In this document: piece after piece, positions 8,832 to 17,163 of the stretch | Numbering within the stretch: the stretch's first letter is position 1 | Layout of the letters: every line of letters starts with the position of its first letter | Assembly: GCA_036676235.1 (NCBI GenBank) | Contig: JAKFDI010000022.1 | Span: forward strand, 1-64,000 | DNA from: JAKFDI01 sp036676235 | Lineage (GTDB): Bacteria; Pseudomonadota; Gammaproteobacteria; Burkholderiales; Burkholderiaceae_C | Length of the DNA: 64,000 nt | Direction of reading: 5' to 3' | Position numbers and translations under genes: made by a program | Notes under the pieces: model-generated | The model's database searches: none | What the model saw: only the letters and a program-made list of their open reading frames with translations | What the model was told of the DNA's origin: nothing

Positions 8832-9035
8832 TTACGTGAAAGTTTTTCGCGCCGTCTCTGCGAACCGTGCATGGAAGCGGGCCCCGGCGGCAGACCACCG
8901 GGTCGCCATTTGCACGCTTTCCCGTTGCCCGACCGCTGCAACAGCTTGTGACGGCGCGTCTTCCCCCATTGCAAAACGTTTCACCGCCACAGCGCCTGCG
9001 GGCGTCGGACGCCGGTTCGGAAGGTGGTACGACAT
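8832..9035 (-). CDS. Small ORF (67 aa) with strong ribosome-binding site
   Basis: Unrecognised. The ORF begins with ATG at 9035 behind ACGGAGGGCTTC, a near-ideal Shine-Dalgarno. It encodes MSYHLPNRRPTPAGAVAVKR and then a basic, alanine-rich tail with no cysteine, no membrane segment and no signal peptide. It lies 176 bases upstream of the acyltransferase gene on the same strand and downstream of the M20 remnant, whose frame runs into it. A small hairpin (8744-8759) separates it from the acyltransferase. It could be a peptide substrate, a leader peptide or a chance ORF. Composition alone does not decide. Confidence 0.4.
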   Translation of the reverse strand: MSYHLPNRRPTPAGAVAVKRFAMGEDAPSQAVAAVGQRESVQMATRWSAAGARFHARFAETARKTFT

Positions 9036-9155
9036 GAAGCCCTCCGTGGATGGAATCTTGTGCAGGCAAGGCACGTGCCCATGACCGCTAGCGCGAGCGG
9101 CTGCGCGGGTTTGCCCCGTGCGTGCAGCGCCGAAGACCCATCGAACCCTGGGCCG

Positions 9156-9514
9156 CGCCCAGGCGGCGAGAAAGCGCTCGGCCAGCAGCACCCAGTACGC
9201 GCTGCCAACGGCGATGTTGTCGTCGTTGAAGTCGTAGCCGGGGTTATGCACCATGCAGCCGCCAACGCCCGTGCCGTTGCCGATCAGCAGGTAGCTGCCG
9301 GGCACACGCTCCAGCATGAAGGCGAAGTCTTCACTGCCGGTCAGCGGCGGGCCTTGCGGGGTGACGCGCTCCGCGCCAAGCAGTTCGACCGCCTTGCCGG
9401 CGTGCAATGCGCCGACCGTGACCACCGCGGCATCCAGCGGATCGACGTTGCGCGAGACGATGGTCTGCAGCGTTCGACCGCATCGGCCGCCACAGCGAAG
9501 TGACGCCCTTCGGA
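9156..9514 (-). pseudogene. Remnant of an M20-family amidohydrolase (hippurate hydrolase type)
   Basis: Two conserved blocks of M20D amidohydrolases are joined out of context. LQTIVSRNVDPLDAAVVTVG (from about 9470) precedes the dimerisation domain in intact enzymes. It is followed almost at once by TGSEDFAFMLERVPGSYLLI and HNPGYDFNDDNIAVGSAYW from the C-terminal catalytic lobe. The roughly 100-residue dimerisation domain and the entire N-terminal metal-binding part are missing. Upstream of 9470 the homology seems to continue in another frame (AVAADAVER), indicating a frameshift. No usual stop follows the C-terminal block. This is a broken, probably non-functional gene adjoining a headless LysR gene. 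Confidence 0.75.
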
Positions 9515-9522
9515 CGTGAGGC

Positions 9523-10218
9523 GTGGAACGTGCGCGCCAGCTCGTGCTGGCAGCCGACGACCTGGGCGCGAGCGGCCGGCAGACGGCACTCGGCATGGCC
9601 GGCTCATTGCGCGTGGGGCTGGGCTCGGGGCCCGGCGCGATGCTGATGACACCGCTGCTGAGGCACATGGCGACGCACCATCCGCAACTGCACCTGGAGA
9701 TCTCGCGCGGCCGCACCGAAATGCTGGAACGCAGCCTGCGCGAGCACACGGTCGATGTGCTGGTGGTCGATGCCCGTTCGCTCAAGCCGGCGCCCGACCT
9801 GCACGCGGCCGAAACCTACGAGATGCGCCGCACGTTCCTGTGCCGGCCCGGCCACCCGCTGGCTCGCACACGAGCCGGCGTGAGCTTCGACCAGTTGCGT
9901 GCCTATCCGATCGCCTCAAGCCCGCTCAGCGACGAGGTGGCGCGGGTGCTGGTCGAACGCTACGGACCCGAGGCGCACCCGCAGCACTGCGTCACGCTGC
10001 GCTGCGAGGAGCTTCCGAGCCTGATCGAGCTGACCCGGCAGACCGACACCGTGCTGATCGCCATCCGCGCTGCGGCACCCGATCTGGTCGAACTGGCGAT
10101 GAAGCCCGCGCTGAACGCAACCGCGCGCTTCGCCGTCGTCACGCTGGCCGGCCGCAGCGAGGCGCCGGCGATGCTGCTCATGCGCCGGCTGATCAAGGAT
10201 CTTCTGCGAGACACCTGA
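9523..10218 (+). pseudogene. Truncated LysR-type regulator lacking its DNA-binding domain
   Basis: The 231-residue ORF contains the linker helix end and the full effector-binding domain of a LysR regulator (GSLRVGLGSGPGAMLMTPLL onward, with FLCRPGHPL and a terminal RRLIKDLLRD helix). The N-terminal winged helix-turn-helix is absent. The frame opens with GTG at 9523, directly abutting the M20 remnant on the other strand. The simplest reading is that one deletion removed the divergent promoter region together with the 5' ends of both genes. Expression as a stand-alone ligand-binding domain is possible but unlikely. Confidence 0.75.
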
Positions 10219-10256
10219 TCCGGACTCGCATCAGAGATACAAGAACGCCACAGAAG

Positions 10257-10446
10257 CCCGTTCGCACCGAGGTATCGAAGTGCCTCTTGGCGCACAGGAG
10301 GCTTCCTTCGACAAGTCCGGGGCCAGCGGGGCTTCGACGGGCTCCGATGCGGGGGCTTTTTACAGAGCACACCCCCCGTTCGAGCTGAGGTATCGAAGCC
10401 TCGTGCCCCACGTGGCAGGTCCTTCGATACCTCAGGACGAACGGGT
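10257..10446. repeat. Dispersed TTCGATACC/TTCGACA repeats between convergent genes
   Basis: About five imperfect repeat units in both orientations fill the gap between the LysR remnant and cheZ (around 10257-10280, 10306-10320, 10329-10345, 10378-10402, 10420-10446). Most are the CTTCGATACCTCAG variant seen at 221-246. The remainder of the 322-base gap holds an imperfect hairpin at 10466-10499, possibly the cheZ transcript end, and no gene. Confidence 0.65.
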
Positions 10447-10540
10447 CATATGGCATCCTGGAGCGAAGAACTGCGGCGCTCTCAGGCCGCACGGTTCTTG
10501 TCGTTTGATGGCAACCCGGTATGAGGCGGCGCCGGGAGAC

Positions 10541-11188
10541 CTAGAACCCGAGGCTCGCCAGCAGGTCGTCGACTTCGGTCTGATTCGCCACCACGTCGGT
10601 GCGACCCCTGGGGTCGACCACGGGGCCGCTCAGCGCCTGCTCGACCTTGTGGGCCTGCTCGGGCGGCGCGGCCTGCACGAGCAGCTTCACCAGGCTGTCT
10701 TCGAGCTCGCTCGCAAGCGACACCACCTTGGCGACCACCTGGCCGGTCAGGTCGTGAAAGTCCTGCGCCATCATGATGTCGGTCAGGTGCACGTCGATGC
10801 GCTGCGTCGCGGCTTCGACATCGCCCACGAAATTCATCACCGAACCCGAGGCCACGGCCTTCACCGGATCGGCCACGATGGCCGCGGCCATGCGCCGCGT
10901 TTCGCTTGCGATGTTGGCGTGCTCGGCCTTGGCGTTGTCCACCGAGTTGAGCACCTTGTTGGCGGCGGCGCCGGTCTTCTCGGCGATGTAGTTGAGGCGG
11001 CTGCGCGCGTCGGGCAGGCCGTCGGCCGCCTGCTGCAGCTTGGGCATGACGCCCAGCTGCGTGAGCGTGTCGTGCAGCTGCCGCGTGATGTGGCCGAGCT
11101 GCTGGAACACCTCGGGCGACGCGGCGGCGACAGCCTGCGTGTGCGTGGCGACGGGTGCAGCGGCGACGGCGAGATCGTTCATTTGCAT
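10541..11188 (-). CDS. cheZ: Chemotaxis protein phosphatase CheZ
   Basis: CheZ dephosphorylates CheY-P and so terminates the tumbling signal at the flagellar motor. The 215-residue protein carries the active-site helix IMMAQDFHDLTGQVV, with the Asp/Gln pair characteristic of CheZ, in a long four-helix bundle. The C-terminal NQTEVDDLLASLGF is the CheY-binding tail. The start at 11188 (MQMNDLAV) follows AAGGA at suitable distance; the longer ORF reading through the cheY end is a shadow. It follows cheY by 13 bases on the same strand and is the last gene of the motA-motB-cheY-cheZ operon. Confidence 0.93.
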   Translation of the reverse strand: MQMNDLAVAAAPVATHTQAVAAASPEVFQQLGHITRQLHDTLTQLGVMPKLQQAADGLPDARSRLNYIAEKTGAAANKVLNSVDNAKAEHANIASETRRMAAAIVADPVKAVASGSVMNFVGDVEAATQRIDVHLTDIMMAQDFHDLTGQVVAKVVSLASELEDSLVKLLVQAAPPEQAHKVEQALSGPVVDPRGRTDVVANQTEVDDLLASLGF

Positions 11189-11201
11189 GAGCTGTTTTCC
11201 T

Positions 11202-11600
11202 TCAGGCCGTCGTGGCGAGTTTCTGCATGATCTTGGCCACCTTCTCTTCCAGCGTCGCCTTGGTGAAAGGCTTGACGATGTAGCCGGCGGCACCGTCCTG
11301 CGCGGCGCGCACGATGTCTTCCTTGCGGGCTTCGGCCGTCACCATCAGCACCGGCAGATGCTTCAGGGCATCGTCCTTCTTGATGGCGGCCAGCAGGTCG
11401 AAGCCGTTCATGTTGGGCATGTTGATGTCGCTCACCACGAAGTCGAACTTGGCGTTCTTCAGCATGGTGAGCGCCACGGCGCCGTCCTCGGCCTCTTCGG
11501 CGTTGGTGTAGCCGATCTCCTTGAGGAGTCCGCGCACGATGCGGCGCATGGTGGAAAAGTCGTCGACGATCAGAAACTTCATGTCGTTGGGTGTGCTCAT
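11202..11600 (-). CDS. cheY: Chemotaxis response regulator CheY
   Basis: A 132-residue single-domain receiver that binds the flagellar switch when phosphorylated. All receiver residues are present: Asp13/Asp14, phospho-acceptor Asp58 in VVSDINMPNMNG, Thr88 in LMVTAEA and Lys110 in IVKPFT. It has no output domain, and the sequence is close to enterobacterial CheY. The start at 11600 gives MSTPNDMKFLIVDD; an upstream ATG in frame overlaps motB and is unlikely. It lies between motB and cheZ, with no cheA, cheW or receptor genes here, so the kinase is encoded elsewhere. Confidence 0.95.
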   Translation of the reverse strand: MSTPNDMKFLIVDDFSTMRRIVRGLLKEIGYTNAEEAEDGAVALTMLKNAKFDFVVSDINMPNMNGFDLLAAIKKDDALKHLPVLMVTAEARKEDIVRAAQDGAAGYIVKPFTKATLEEKVAKIMQKLATTA

Positions 11601-11652
11601 GGACGGTCCTCGCTCAGGCGTGGGGGCTGACGCCGGTGGGCGTTTGGTGGTT

Positions 11653-12654
11653 TTATCGGGCGTCGGCGGACAAAGTTGAGGGCGTAATGCCGGCATCGTC
11701 CGTGCCGGGCAGCGGCGGCTGGGCCGGCACCTCGATCGGCGGCTCGCTTGTGCCGCCGCCGACGTGCAGGACGCGGTCTTCCGCTTCGCGGTTCATCACG
11801 ATGATGCTGATGCGCCGGTTGGCAGGGCTGAACGGCGTGGCGGCGTCGAACGGCACGCTTGCGGCGAGCCCCTGCACGCGCGCCACCCGGCCTTCGGGCA
11901 GGCCGCCGGCGAGCATCTCGCGGCGCGAGGCATTGGCCCGGTCGGACGACAGCTCCCAGTTGCTGTAGCCGCGTTCTCGCCCCGGGAAGGGCGCCGCATC
12001 GGTGTGGCCCTCGAGCGTGAGCCGGTTCGGCACCTCGGCCAGCACCTCGCCGATGAGATGCAGCAACTCGCGCATGTAGGGCCGCACCACGGCGCTGCCG
12101 CTGTCGAACATCGGGCGGTTCTGCTCGTCCACGATCTGGATGCGCAGTCCGTCGCGCGTCATGTCCAGGCGAATCTGCGATTTCAGCTCCGCCATGCGCG
12201 AATTGGCCTCGATCGCCTGCTCGACCTTCTTCTTCAGGTCCTCGAGCCGCTGCTTCTCGAGCGCCTGCCGCTCGCGCACGTCCTTGCGGTCGCGCTCCGC
12301 GGCCAGCGCCTGCAGGCTCACCGTGCGACGCGGCGCAGGCACGGCGCCGTTCTTCACGTTGCCGGTGGTGCGCGACAGGTCGTTGCCACCGCCCTTGATG
12401 ATGTGCGACGAATCGCCCGAGCCGCTGCCGCCGTTGAGCAGCGCCACGCGCAGCGGCGCGTTGAAGAAGTCGGCGATGCCCTTGCGTTCGCCCTCGGTGG
12501 TGGAGCCCAGCAGCCACATCAGCAGGAAGAAGGCCATCATCGCCGTCACGAAGTCGGCATAGGCAATCTTCCACGCGCCGCCATGCGGCTTGTGGCCGCC
12601 TTTCCTGACGCGCTTGATGATGATCGGCTGCAGCCGCTTCGAATCACCGGCCAT
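11653..12654 (-). CDS. motB: Flagellar motor stator protein MotB
   Basis: MotB pairs with MotA to form the proton channel and anchors the stator to peptidoglycan. The N-terminal sequence GGAWKIAYADFVTAMMAFFL holds the single transmembrane helix with the proton-carrying Asp34. A charged coiled region (about residues 105-155) leads to the OmpA-like peptidoglycan-binding domain with LTLEGHTDAAPFP and NWELSSDRANASRR. Residues 300-333 form a Pro/Ser/Thr-rich tail. The 333-residue length is usual for beta-proteobacteria. It is 101 bases downstream of motA. Confidence 0.95.
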   Translation of the reverse strand: MAGDSKRLQPIIIKRVRKGGHKPHGGAWKIAYADFVTAMMAFFLLMWLLGSTTEGERKGIADFFNAPLRVALLNGGSGSGDSSHIIKGGGNDLSRTTGNVKNGAVPAPRRTVSLQALAAERDRKDVRERQALEKQRLEDLKKKVEQAIEANSRMAELKSQIRLDMTRDGLRIQIVDEQNRPMFDSGSAVVRPYMRELLHLIGEVLAEVPNRLTLEGHTDAAPFPGRERGYSNWELSSDRANASRREMLAGGLPEGRVARVQGLAASVPFDAATPFSPANRRISIIVMNREAEDRVLHVGGGTSEPPIEVPAQPPLPGTDDAGITPSTLSADAR

Positions 12655-12755
12655 ATGTCAGCCCCTCGCCGAACGGGTGCGTTCGCCGGTCTTGCAGACC
12701 GCGCTGGACCGGGCGGCCCGGCGCTCGCCCCGCTGTGCGCTGGTCATCGCCGGCA

Positions 12756-13616
12756 TCATTTGCGGCCCTTGACGTGGCTCTCGAGTTCGAGAAACGTGGG
12801 TCGATCGGTGGAATAGAGCACCTTGCGCCCGAACTCCACCGCCACCTGCGGCGCATAGCCCTGCATGCTGGCGAGCAGCGTGGTCTTGATGCACTGCAGT
12901 TCCTTGCTGCCGTCCTCGACCTTCTGCTCCAGCAGCCCGCCCAGCGGCTCGACCACCGCGTAGGCCAGCAGGATGCCGAGGAAAGTGCCGACCAGCGCCG
13001 AGCCGATCATGGCGCCGAGGATCTGCGGCGGCTGGCCGACCGAGCCCATGGTGTTCACCACGCCCAGCACGGCGGCCACGATGCCGAAGGCCGGCAGCGC
13101 GCCAGCCAGCCGCGTGATCGCCATGGCGGGTGCATTCGCCTCGTGATGGTGCGTCTCGATCTCGCTTTCCATCAGGCTCTCGATCTCGTGGGCGTTGAGG
13201 TTGCCCGAGACCATCATGCGCAGGTAATCGGTGATGAACTCGACCACGTGGTGGTCGCCGGCGACGGTCGGGTATTTCTGGAAGATGGCCGAGTTCTCGG
13301 GCTCCTCGACGTCCTTCTCGATGGACATCAGCCCTTCCTTGCGCGCCTTCTGCAAGATGTCGTAGAGCAGCGCCATCAACTCCATGTAGCGCGCCTTCGA
13401 GTACTTCGAGCCTTTGAGCAGGCCCGGCAGCGCGCTCAGCGTGGCGCGCAGCACTTTCGGCTGATTGGCCACCACGAAGGCGCCCAGCGAGCCGCCGCCG
13501 ATGGCCATCAACTCAGTGGGCAGCGCATGCAGGATGACGCCGATGTTGCCGCCATGCAGGACGTAGGCGCCGAAGATGCAGCCGAGCGCAACGACGTAGC
13601 CGATGATGACGAACAT
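12756..13616 (-). CDS. motA: Flagellar motor stator protein MotA
   Basis: MotA forms the torque-generating ring of the stator. The 286-residue product begins MFVIIGYVVALGCIFGAYVL at 13616 and has four membrane helices, two near the N-terminus and two near residues 170-220. The cytoplasmic loop between them (about residues 60-165) contains KARYMELMALLYDILQKARKEG, including the charged residues that contact FliG. The upstream Shine-Dalgarno is weak, but the family start is clear. It is the first gene of motAB-cheYZ and is preceded by a sigma-28-like promoter at 13681-13708. Confidence 0.95.
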   Translation of the reverse strand: MFVIIGYVVALGCIFGAYVLHGGNIGVILHALPTELMAIGGGSLGAFVVANQPKVLRATLSALPGLLKGSKYSKARYMELMALLYDILQKARKEGLMSIEKDVEEPENSAIFQKYPTVAGDHHVVEFITDYLRMMVSGNLNAHEIESLMESEIETHHHEANAPAMAITRLAGALPAFGIVAAVLGVVNTMGSVGQPPQILGAMIGSALVGTFLGILLAYAVVEPLGGLLEQKVEDGSKELQCIKTTLLASMQGYAPQVAVEFGRKVLYSTDRPTFLELESHVKGRK

Positions 13617-13680
13617 AGGAATGGGGTCCGTGTCTGGCGCCGCGCGGAAAACACAAGCAGGCCGGCGGCGTGTGCCTTCC

Positions 13681-13708
13681 TTATCGGCGCGCGAACCTTC
13701 CGACTTGA
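13681..13708 (-). promoter_or_regulatory. Sigma-28 (FliA)-type promoter for motAB-cheYZ
   Basis: On the minus strand TCAAGTCG is followed after 12 bases by GCCGATAA, a full match to the FliA -10 element. Element sequences and spacing equal those upstream of fliC. It lies 65 bases before motA and beyond the flhDC terminator. Confidence 0.75.
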
Positions 13709-13745
13709 GCAGCAGCGCACGCCATCGCCCGCCGTCAGCCCCAAG

Positions 13746-13771
13746 AAAAAAGCGGACCCCGAAGGGTCCGC
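13746..13771 (-). terminator. Rho-independent terminator of flhDC
   Basis: An 8-bp perfect stem (13752-13759 with 13764-13771) and a TTCG tetraloop on the minus strand are followed by six Ts. It ends the flhD-flhC transcript before the motA promoter. The 308 bases between flhC and motA hold this terminator, the motA promoter and no gene. Confidence 0.9.
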
Positions 13772-13924
13772 CCGAAAGCACAGTTGTTGTGCCAGGAGGA
13801 GACAAGCAAGAAAAGATTCGTTGTCCAGCTCCGGTATCGGCCTGTTCGCGCTCGACTTGAGAACCGCCGAAGGTCTGCCCGCTCCGAGGCCCCGCCGCCC
13901 TTGTCTGGTGTGTTCTGTCCTTGT

Positions 13925-14464
13925 TCAGTGCATCTTGATGCCGCCGGCCGCCCGCCCCTTGCCGGCACGCGCCGGCGGGTTGCACAGGCCGCACACGTAG
14001 TGGCGCGCAATCTCATGCGGATGCGTGACGAAATGCCCACTGCACTTGGAGCACTTGGTCATGGTGAGCATGCCGTTGTCGACGAACTTCACCAGGCGCC
14101 AGGCGCGCGTGACCGACATCAGCGCCTCCAGGCCCTGGGCCGTGGTCTGCTCCAGGTACAGCTGGTACGCCTTGATGACAGTGTCGATCTCGTCGAGCGC
14201 GGCCACCTTGTTCAGGTATTCGTGGATGTTCAGGAACAGCGACGCATGAATGTTCGGCTGCCAGGTCATGAACCAGTCGGTCGAGAACGGCAGCTGGCCC
14301 TTGCTCGGCGACTTGCCCGCCACTTCCTTATAGAGGCGCAGCAGACGCTCGTACGACAGGTCGGTCTCCGACTCCAGCACCTGCAGGCGGGCGCCCAGAT
14401 GGATCAGCGTCACGGCGCGGTCGATCTGCTTGGCTTCAGTGAGGATGCTCTTGGTGCGCGTCAT
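13925..14464 (-). CDS. flhC: Flagellar master regulator subunit FlhC
   Basis: FlhC forms the FlhD4C2 activator that opens class II flagellar promoters with sigma-70. The 179-residue protein has the conserved helical core (LIHLGARLQVLESETDLSYERLLRLYKEV) and the C-terminal zinc site built from CSKC and CGLC. A short basic tail (PPARAGKGRAAGG) follows. It is 43 bases downstream of flhD and ends in a strong terminator, so flhDC is a closed two-gene operon. Confidence 0.95.
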   Translation of the reverse strand: MTRTKSILTEAKQIDRAVTLIHLGARLQVLESETDLSYERLLRLYKEVAGKSPSKGQLPFSTDWFMTWQPNIHASLFLNIHEYLNKVAALDEIDTVIKAYQLYLEQTTAQGLEALMSVTRAWRLVKFVDNGMLTMTKCSKCSGHFVTHPHEIARHYVCGLCNPPARAGKGRAAGGIKMH

Positions 14465-14507
14465 GGCGATGCTCTCGGTCGGAAGAACTGCGGTGCGGGT
14501 TGTGGAG

Positions 14508-14831
14508 TCAGGCGGCTTCTTGATGGCGCCCGGCCATCAGGATGCTGGCGTGCAGCCGCGACGTCGTGTCGTTCGCCGCGCTCTTGCCATGGTTGGTGAG
14601 CAGGTTCCACACCATGTCGTCGTCCATGCGGAAGCGGCACAGCAGCGTGTTGCCCGAGGCGATCTTCATCATCTGCGCCGGCGACAGCAGCGCGATCAGC
14701 GCCGCCGTCTCTTCGCTGATGCCCAGGCGGTACAGCGCCTGGTCGCGGTCCGAGCGGATGAGGCTTTGCGCCAGCATCAGGTACGAAAGATTCGATTCGC
14801 GGATTTCGGAAAGGATCTGTTCGGTGTTCAT
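14508..14831 (-). CDS. flhD: Flagellar master regulator subunit FlhD
   Basis: A 107-residue all-helical partner of FlhC, beginning MNTEQILSEIRESNLSYLML, the usual beta-proteobacterial N-terminus. The ATG at 14831 is preceded by CGGAGACCCGCC, a good Shine-Dalgarno. The protein carries the conserved LGISEETAALIALLSPAQMM segment and a short C-terminal DNA-contacting part. It stands first in the flhDC operon; its promoter must lie in the 568-base gap toward fliC. Confidence 0.95.
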   Translation of the reverse strand: MNTEQILSEIRESNLSYLMLAQSLIRSDRDQALYRLGISEETAALIALLSPAQMMKIASGNTLLCRFRMDDDMVWNLLTNHGKSAANDTTSRLHASILMAGRHQEAA

Positions 14832-15399
14832 GGCGGGTCTCCGTTCGCTGTGGCTGGCTTGTCTGACTGTCTGGCCGGTGTTTCCGGGTCTGTTCGTCGG
14901 GCCGGTGTTCGTCTCAACGTGGAACGGATTCTGAAGACCGGATCAGGACCGCAACATCAGGCCAGTTCTGTGGCTTGAGTCCAGTTTCTTCTGTGGGGCG
15001 TGTCAGGCAACTTCCTACACGGACGCCATCACATCAGCCGAAACAACGCCTCAAGTCCCGCCAGCGGTAGCCGAAAACATCCCTTGGCCGAGTCAAAGCC
15101 GCGAACAGCGCCAACAACTTCGCCCAAATTTCTGTTGACAAGACCCTCAAGTCGCGTTCGACCCGCTCCGATAACCAGCCAACGGGCCAGAGAAATCGAA
15201 CCCGGGGTCCGGAACAGCCGGCCGATGGTTTGGACGAGAGCACAACCACAGACCTCTCGCCTCCCGATCAACGGATGACTGCCGCCGGGCGCAGTCTGCG
15301 GACAACCGCAGCGCAGCGTGAAAGGCCGCAAGGCCCCAAGCACTGAGGCAATGCCGGCGTCTGCCGGGAGTCACTTTTACTTTTTTGGAGAACCTGATC
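14832..15399. other. Divergent flhD/fliC regulatory region
   Basis: This 568-base stretch separates flhD (minus) from the first flagellin gene (plus). On the plus strand it holds the sigma-28-type promoter listed at 15147-15174, giving a predicted 5' leader of about 220 bases for fliC. I see no convincing -35/-10 pair for flhDC and no supported ORF. Short reading frames here lack ribosome-binding sites. Confidence 0.5.
15147..15174 (+). promoter_or_regulatory. Sigma-28 (FliA)-type promoter for the first flagellin gene
   Basis: TCAAGTCG, 12 bases, then TCCGATAA. The -35 block and spacing are identical to the motA promoter, and seven of eight -10 bases agree with it. The predicted start is about 220 bases upstream of the fliC ATG, so the leader is unusually long. 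Confidence 0.65.
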
Positions 15400-16962
15400 A
15401 TGGCTATGTCTGTCAACACCAACATCGTTTCGCTGAATGCGCAACGCAACCTCGGCACGAGCCAGAGCTCGCTGGCCACCTCGATGCAGCGCCTGTCTTC
15501 CGGCCTGCGTGTCAACAGCGCCAAGGACGACGCTGCCGGCTTGGCGATCTCGGAGCGCATGGGCGCCCAAGTTCGTGGCCTGACCGTGGCAGCTCGCAAT
15601 GCCAACGACGGCATCTCGCTGGCACAGACCGCTGAAGGCGCGCTCGGCAAGATCGGCGACATGCTGCAGCGTGTGCGTGAACTGGCCGTGCAATCGGCCA
15701 ACGCGACCAACAGCGCCGACGACCGTGCCGCCCTGCAGGCCGAAGTCGCTCAGATGAAGGAAGAAATCGGCCGCGTCGCCGAGCAGACTTCGTTCAACGG
15801 CACCAAGCTGATCGACGGCTCGTTCCAGGCCGCCTCCTTCCAGGTCGGCGCCAACCAGGGCGAGACGATCCGCTTGTCGGACATCGCCAACGCCAGCCTG
15901 AGCGCATTGGGCAGCTGGACCAGCGTGGACACGCCGTCCGCGCCGGTGACCGGTGTCGCGCCGGCGGGTACGGGCGCAGCAGCCGCCGTGCCGGCCACGG
16001 CGACCGATTCGACGGCTTCGGGCGCCTACACGATCGCTGCATCCACGACGGCGACCGATGCGTTCCAGTTCTCCATCGACGGCACGGTCGTTTCCGACAA
16101 CGTGGTCGCCTCGGCCACTGCCGGCCAGATCGATACCGACATCGCCGCATTCGTGGCCGCCAGCAACGGCGCCTACACGCAAGCCGGAACGGTGGCCGGC
16201 GGCGACCTGGTGATCTCCAAGGCCGACGGCACCGACCTGGTCATCGCCACCTCGTTCTCCGACGCCGTGGGTTCGACAGCTGCTGCTGCCGGCACCACCT
16301 CGGACGGCACGTTCGCCACCGCCATCGTCGGCACCCACACCGGCGGCACGCCGGCCGTGGCGGCCGTGCCCGCCACCTTCTCGGCCATCGCCGCAGGCGA
16401 GCTGACCATCAACGGCACCAACATCGTCGTCGGCGCCGCCGCCGATGCCGCTACCCGCCTGACGGACCTGACGACCGCCATCAACGCCCAGAAGGCAACG
16501 ACCGGCGTGACGGCCTCCATCGTCAGCGGTGCGCTCACGCTCACCTCCACCGGTGGCACGGGCGACATCAACGTCGCTGGCACTGCTGCCACGGCGCAGG
16601 CCGGCCTGACCGTGGCCGACAGCTTGCACACCGACGGCACGGCCCAGACCGGCTTCGCCTCGCTGGACATCTCCACGGTGGCAGGCGCGAACAACGCCAT
16701 GCTGGCGATGGACGCCGCGATCAAGGACGTCAACTCGGCACGCGGCACGCTGGGTGCGGTGCAAAGCCGGTTCGAGAACGCGATCTCCAACATCCAGGCC
16801 ACGTCGGAAAACCTCTCGGCTGCTCGCGGCCGGATCGTGGATGCCGACTTCGCATCGGAAACGGCCAACCTGTCGCGTGCGCAAATCCTGCAGCAAGCCG
16901 GCACGGCCATGATCGCCCAGGCCAACCAGCTGCCGCAGCAAGTGCTGTCGCTGCTGCGCTGA
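15400..16962 (+). CDS. fliC: Flagellin FliC, copy 1
   Basis: Filament subunit of 520 residues. The D0/D1 N-terminal region (MAMSVNTNIVSLNAQRNL to about residue 180) and C-terminal region (last 100 residues, ending ANQLPQQVLSLLR) are conserved. The Ala/Thr/Gly-rich centre forms the surface-exposed domains and includes a flagellin hook-type repeat (GELTINGTNIVV). The ATG at 15400 follows TTGGAGAACC. A paralogue of identical length lies 201 bases downstream. The transcript ends at a terminator at 17005-17040. No cysteine is present, as expected for flagellin. Confidence 0.95.
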   Translation: MAMSVNTNIVSLNAQRNLGTSQSSLATSMQRLSSGLRVNSAKDDAAGLAISERMGAQVRGLTVAARNANDGISLAQTAEGALGKIGDMLQRVRELAVQSANATNSADDRAALQAEVAQMKEEIGRVAEQTSFNGTKLIDGSFQAASFQVGANQGETIRLSDIANASLSALGSWTSVDTPSAPVTGVAPAGTGAAAAVPATATDSTASGAYTIAASTTATDAFQFSIDGTVVSDNVVASATAGQIDTDIAAFVAASNGAYTQAGTVAGGDLVISKADGTDLVIATSFSDAVGSTAAAAGTTSDGTFATAIVGTHTGGTPAVAAVPATFSAIAAGELTINGTNIVVGAAADAATRLTDLTTAINAQKATTGVTASIVSGALTLTSTGGTGDINVAGTAATAQAGLTVADSLHTDGTAQTGFASLDISTVAGANNAMLAMDAAIKDVNSARGTLGAVQSRFENAISNIQATSENLSAARGRIVDADFASETANLSRAQILQQAGTAMIAQANQLPQQVLSLLR

Positions 16963-17004
16963 GCCCGCGGCCGGCGCGAGCCGGCTTCTTTCAGCTCCGC
17001 TTCG

Positions 17005-17040
17005 AGCCCCGTACCGAAAGGTGCGGGGCTTTTCTCGTTT
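17005..17040 (+). terminator. Rho-independent terminator between the flagellin genes
   Basis: An 11-bp stem (17005-17015 with 17020-17030, one G-T pair, GAAA loop) is followed by TTTCTCGTTT. It should end most transcripts from the first flagellin gene before the second. Confidence 0.85.
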
Positions 17041-17163
17041 TGAACTGGCCCTTGATTCGCCTGCTTTTCGCCGAATCGCCGCGGCGCCCTGGCCGAAGAA
17101 TGGAGCTTCGTACCGCGGCACCCCGGCGCTCGAGCCGGAACATCGATTCAACAGGAGCGCCTC

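Noticed and set aside
7813..9035. Lanthipeptide- or TOMM-type biosynthetic cluster
   Set aside because: Although E1-like and nitroreductase genes recall such systems, the small upstream ORF has no cysteine and few Ser/Thr residues, and no YcaO or transporter gene is present.
10466..10499. Possible terminator of the motAB-cheYZ operon
   Set aside because: The hairpin has a bulge and no T-run on either strand, so I do not list it as a terminator.
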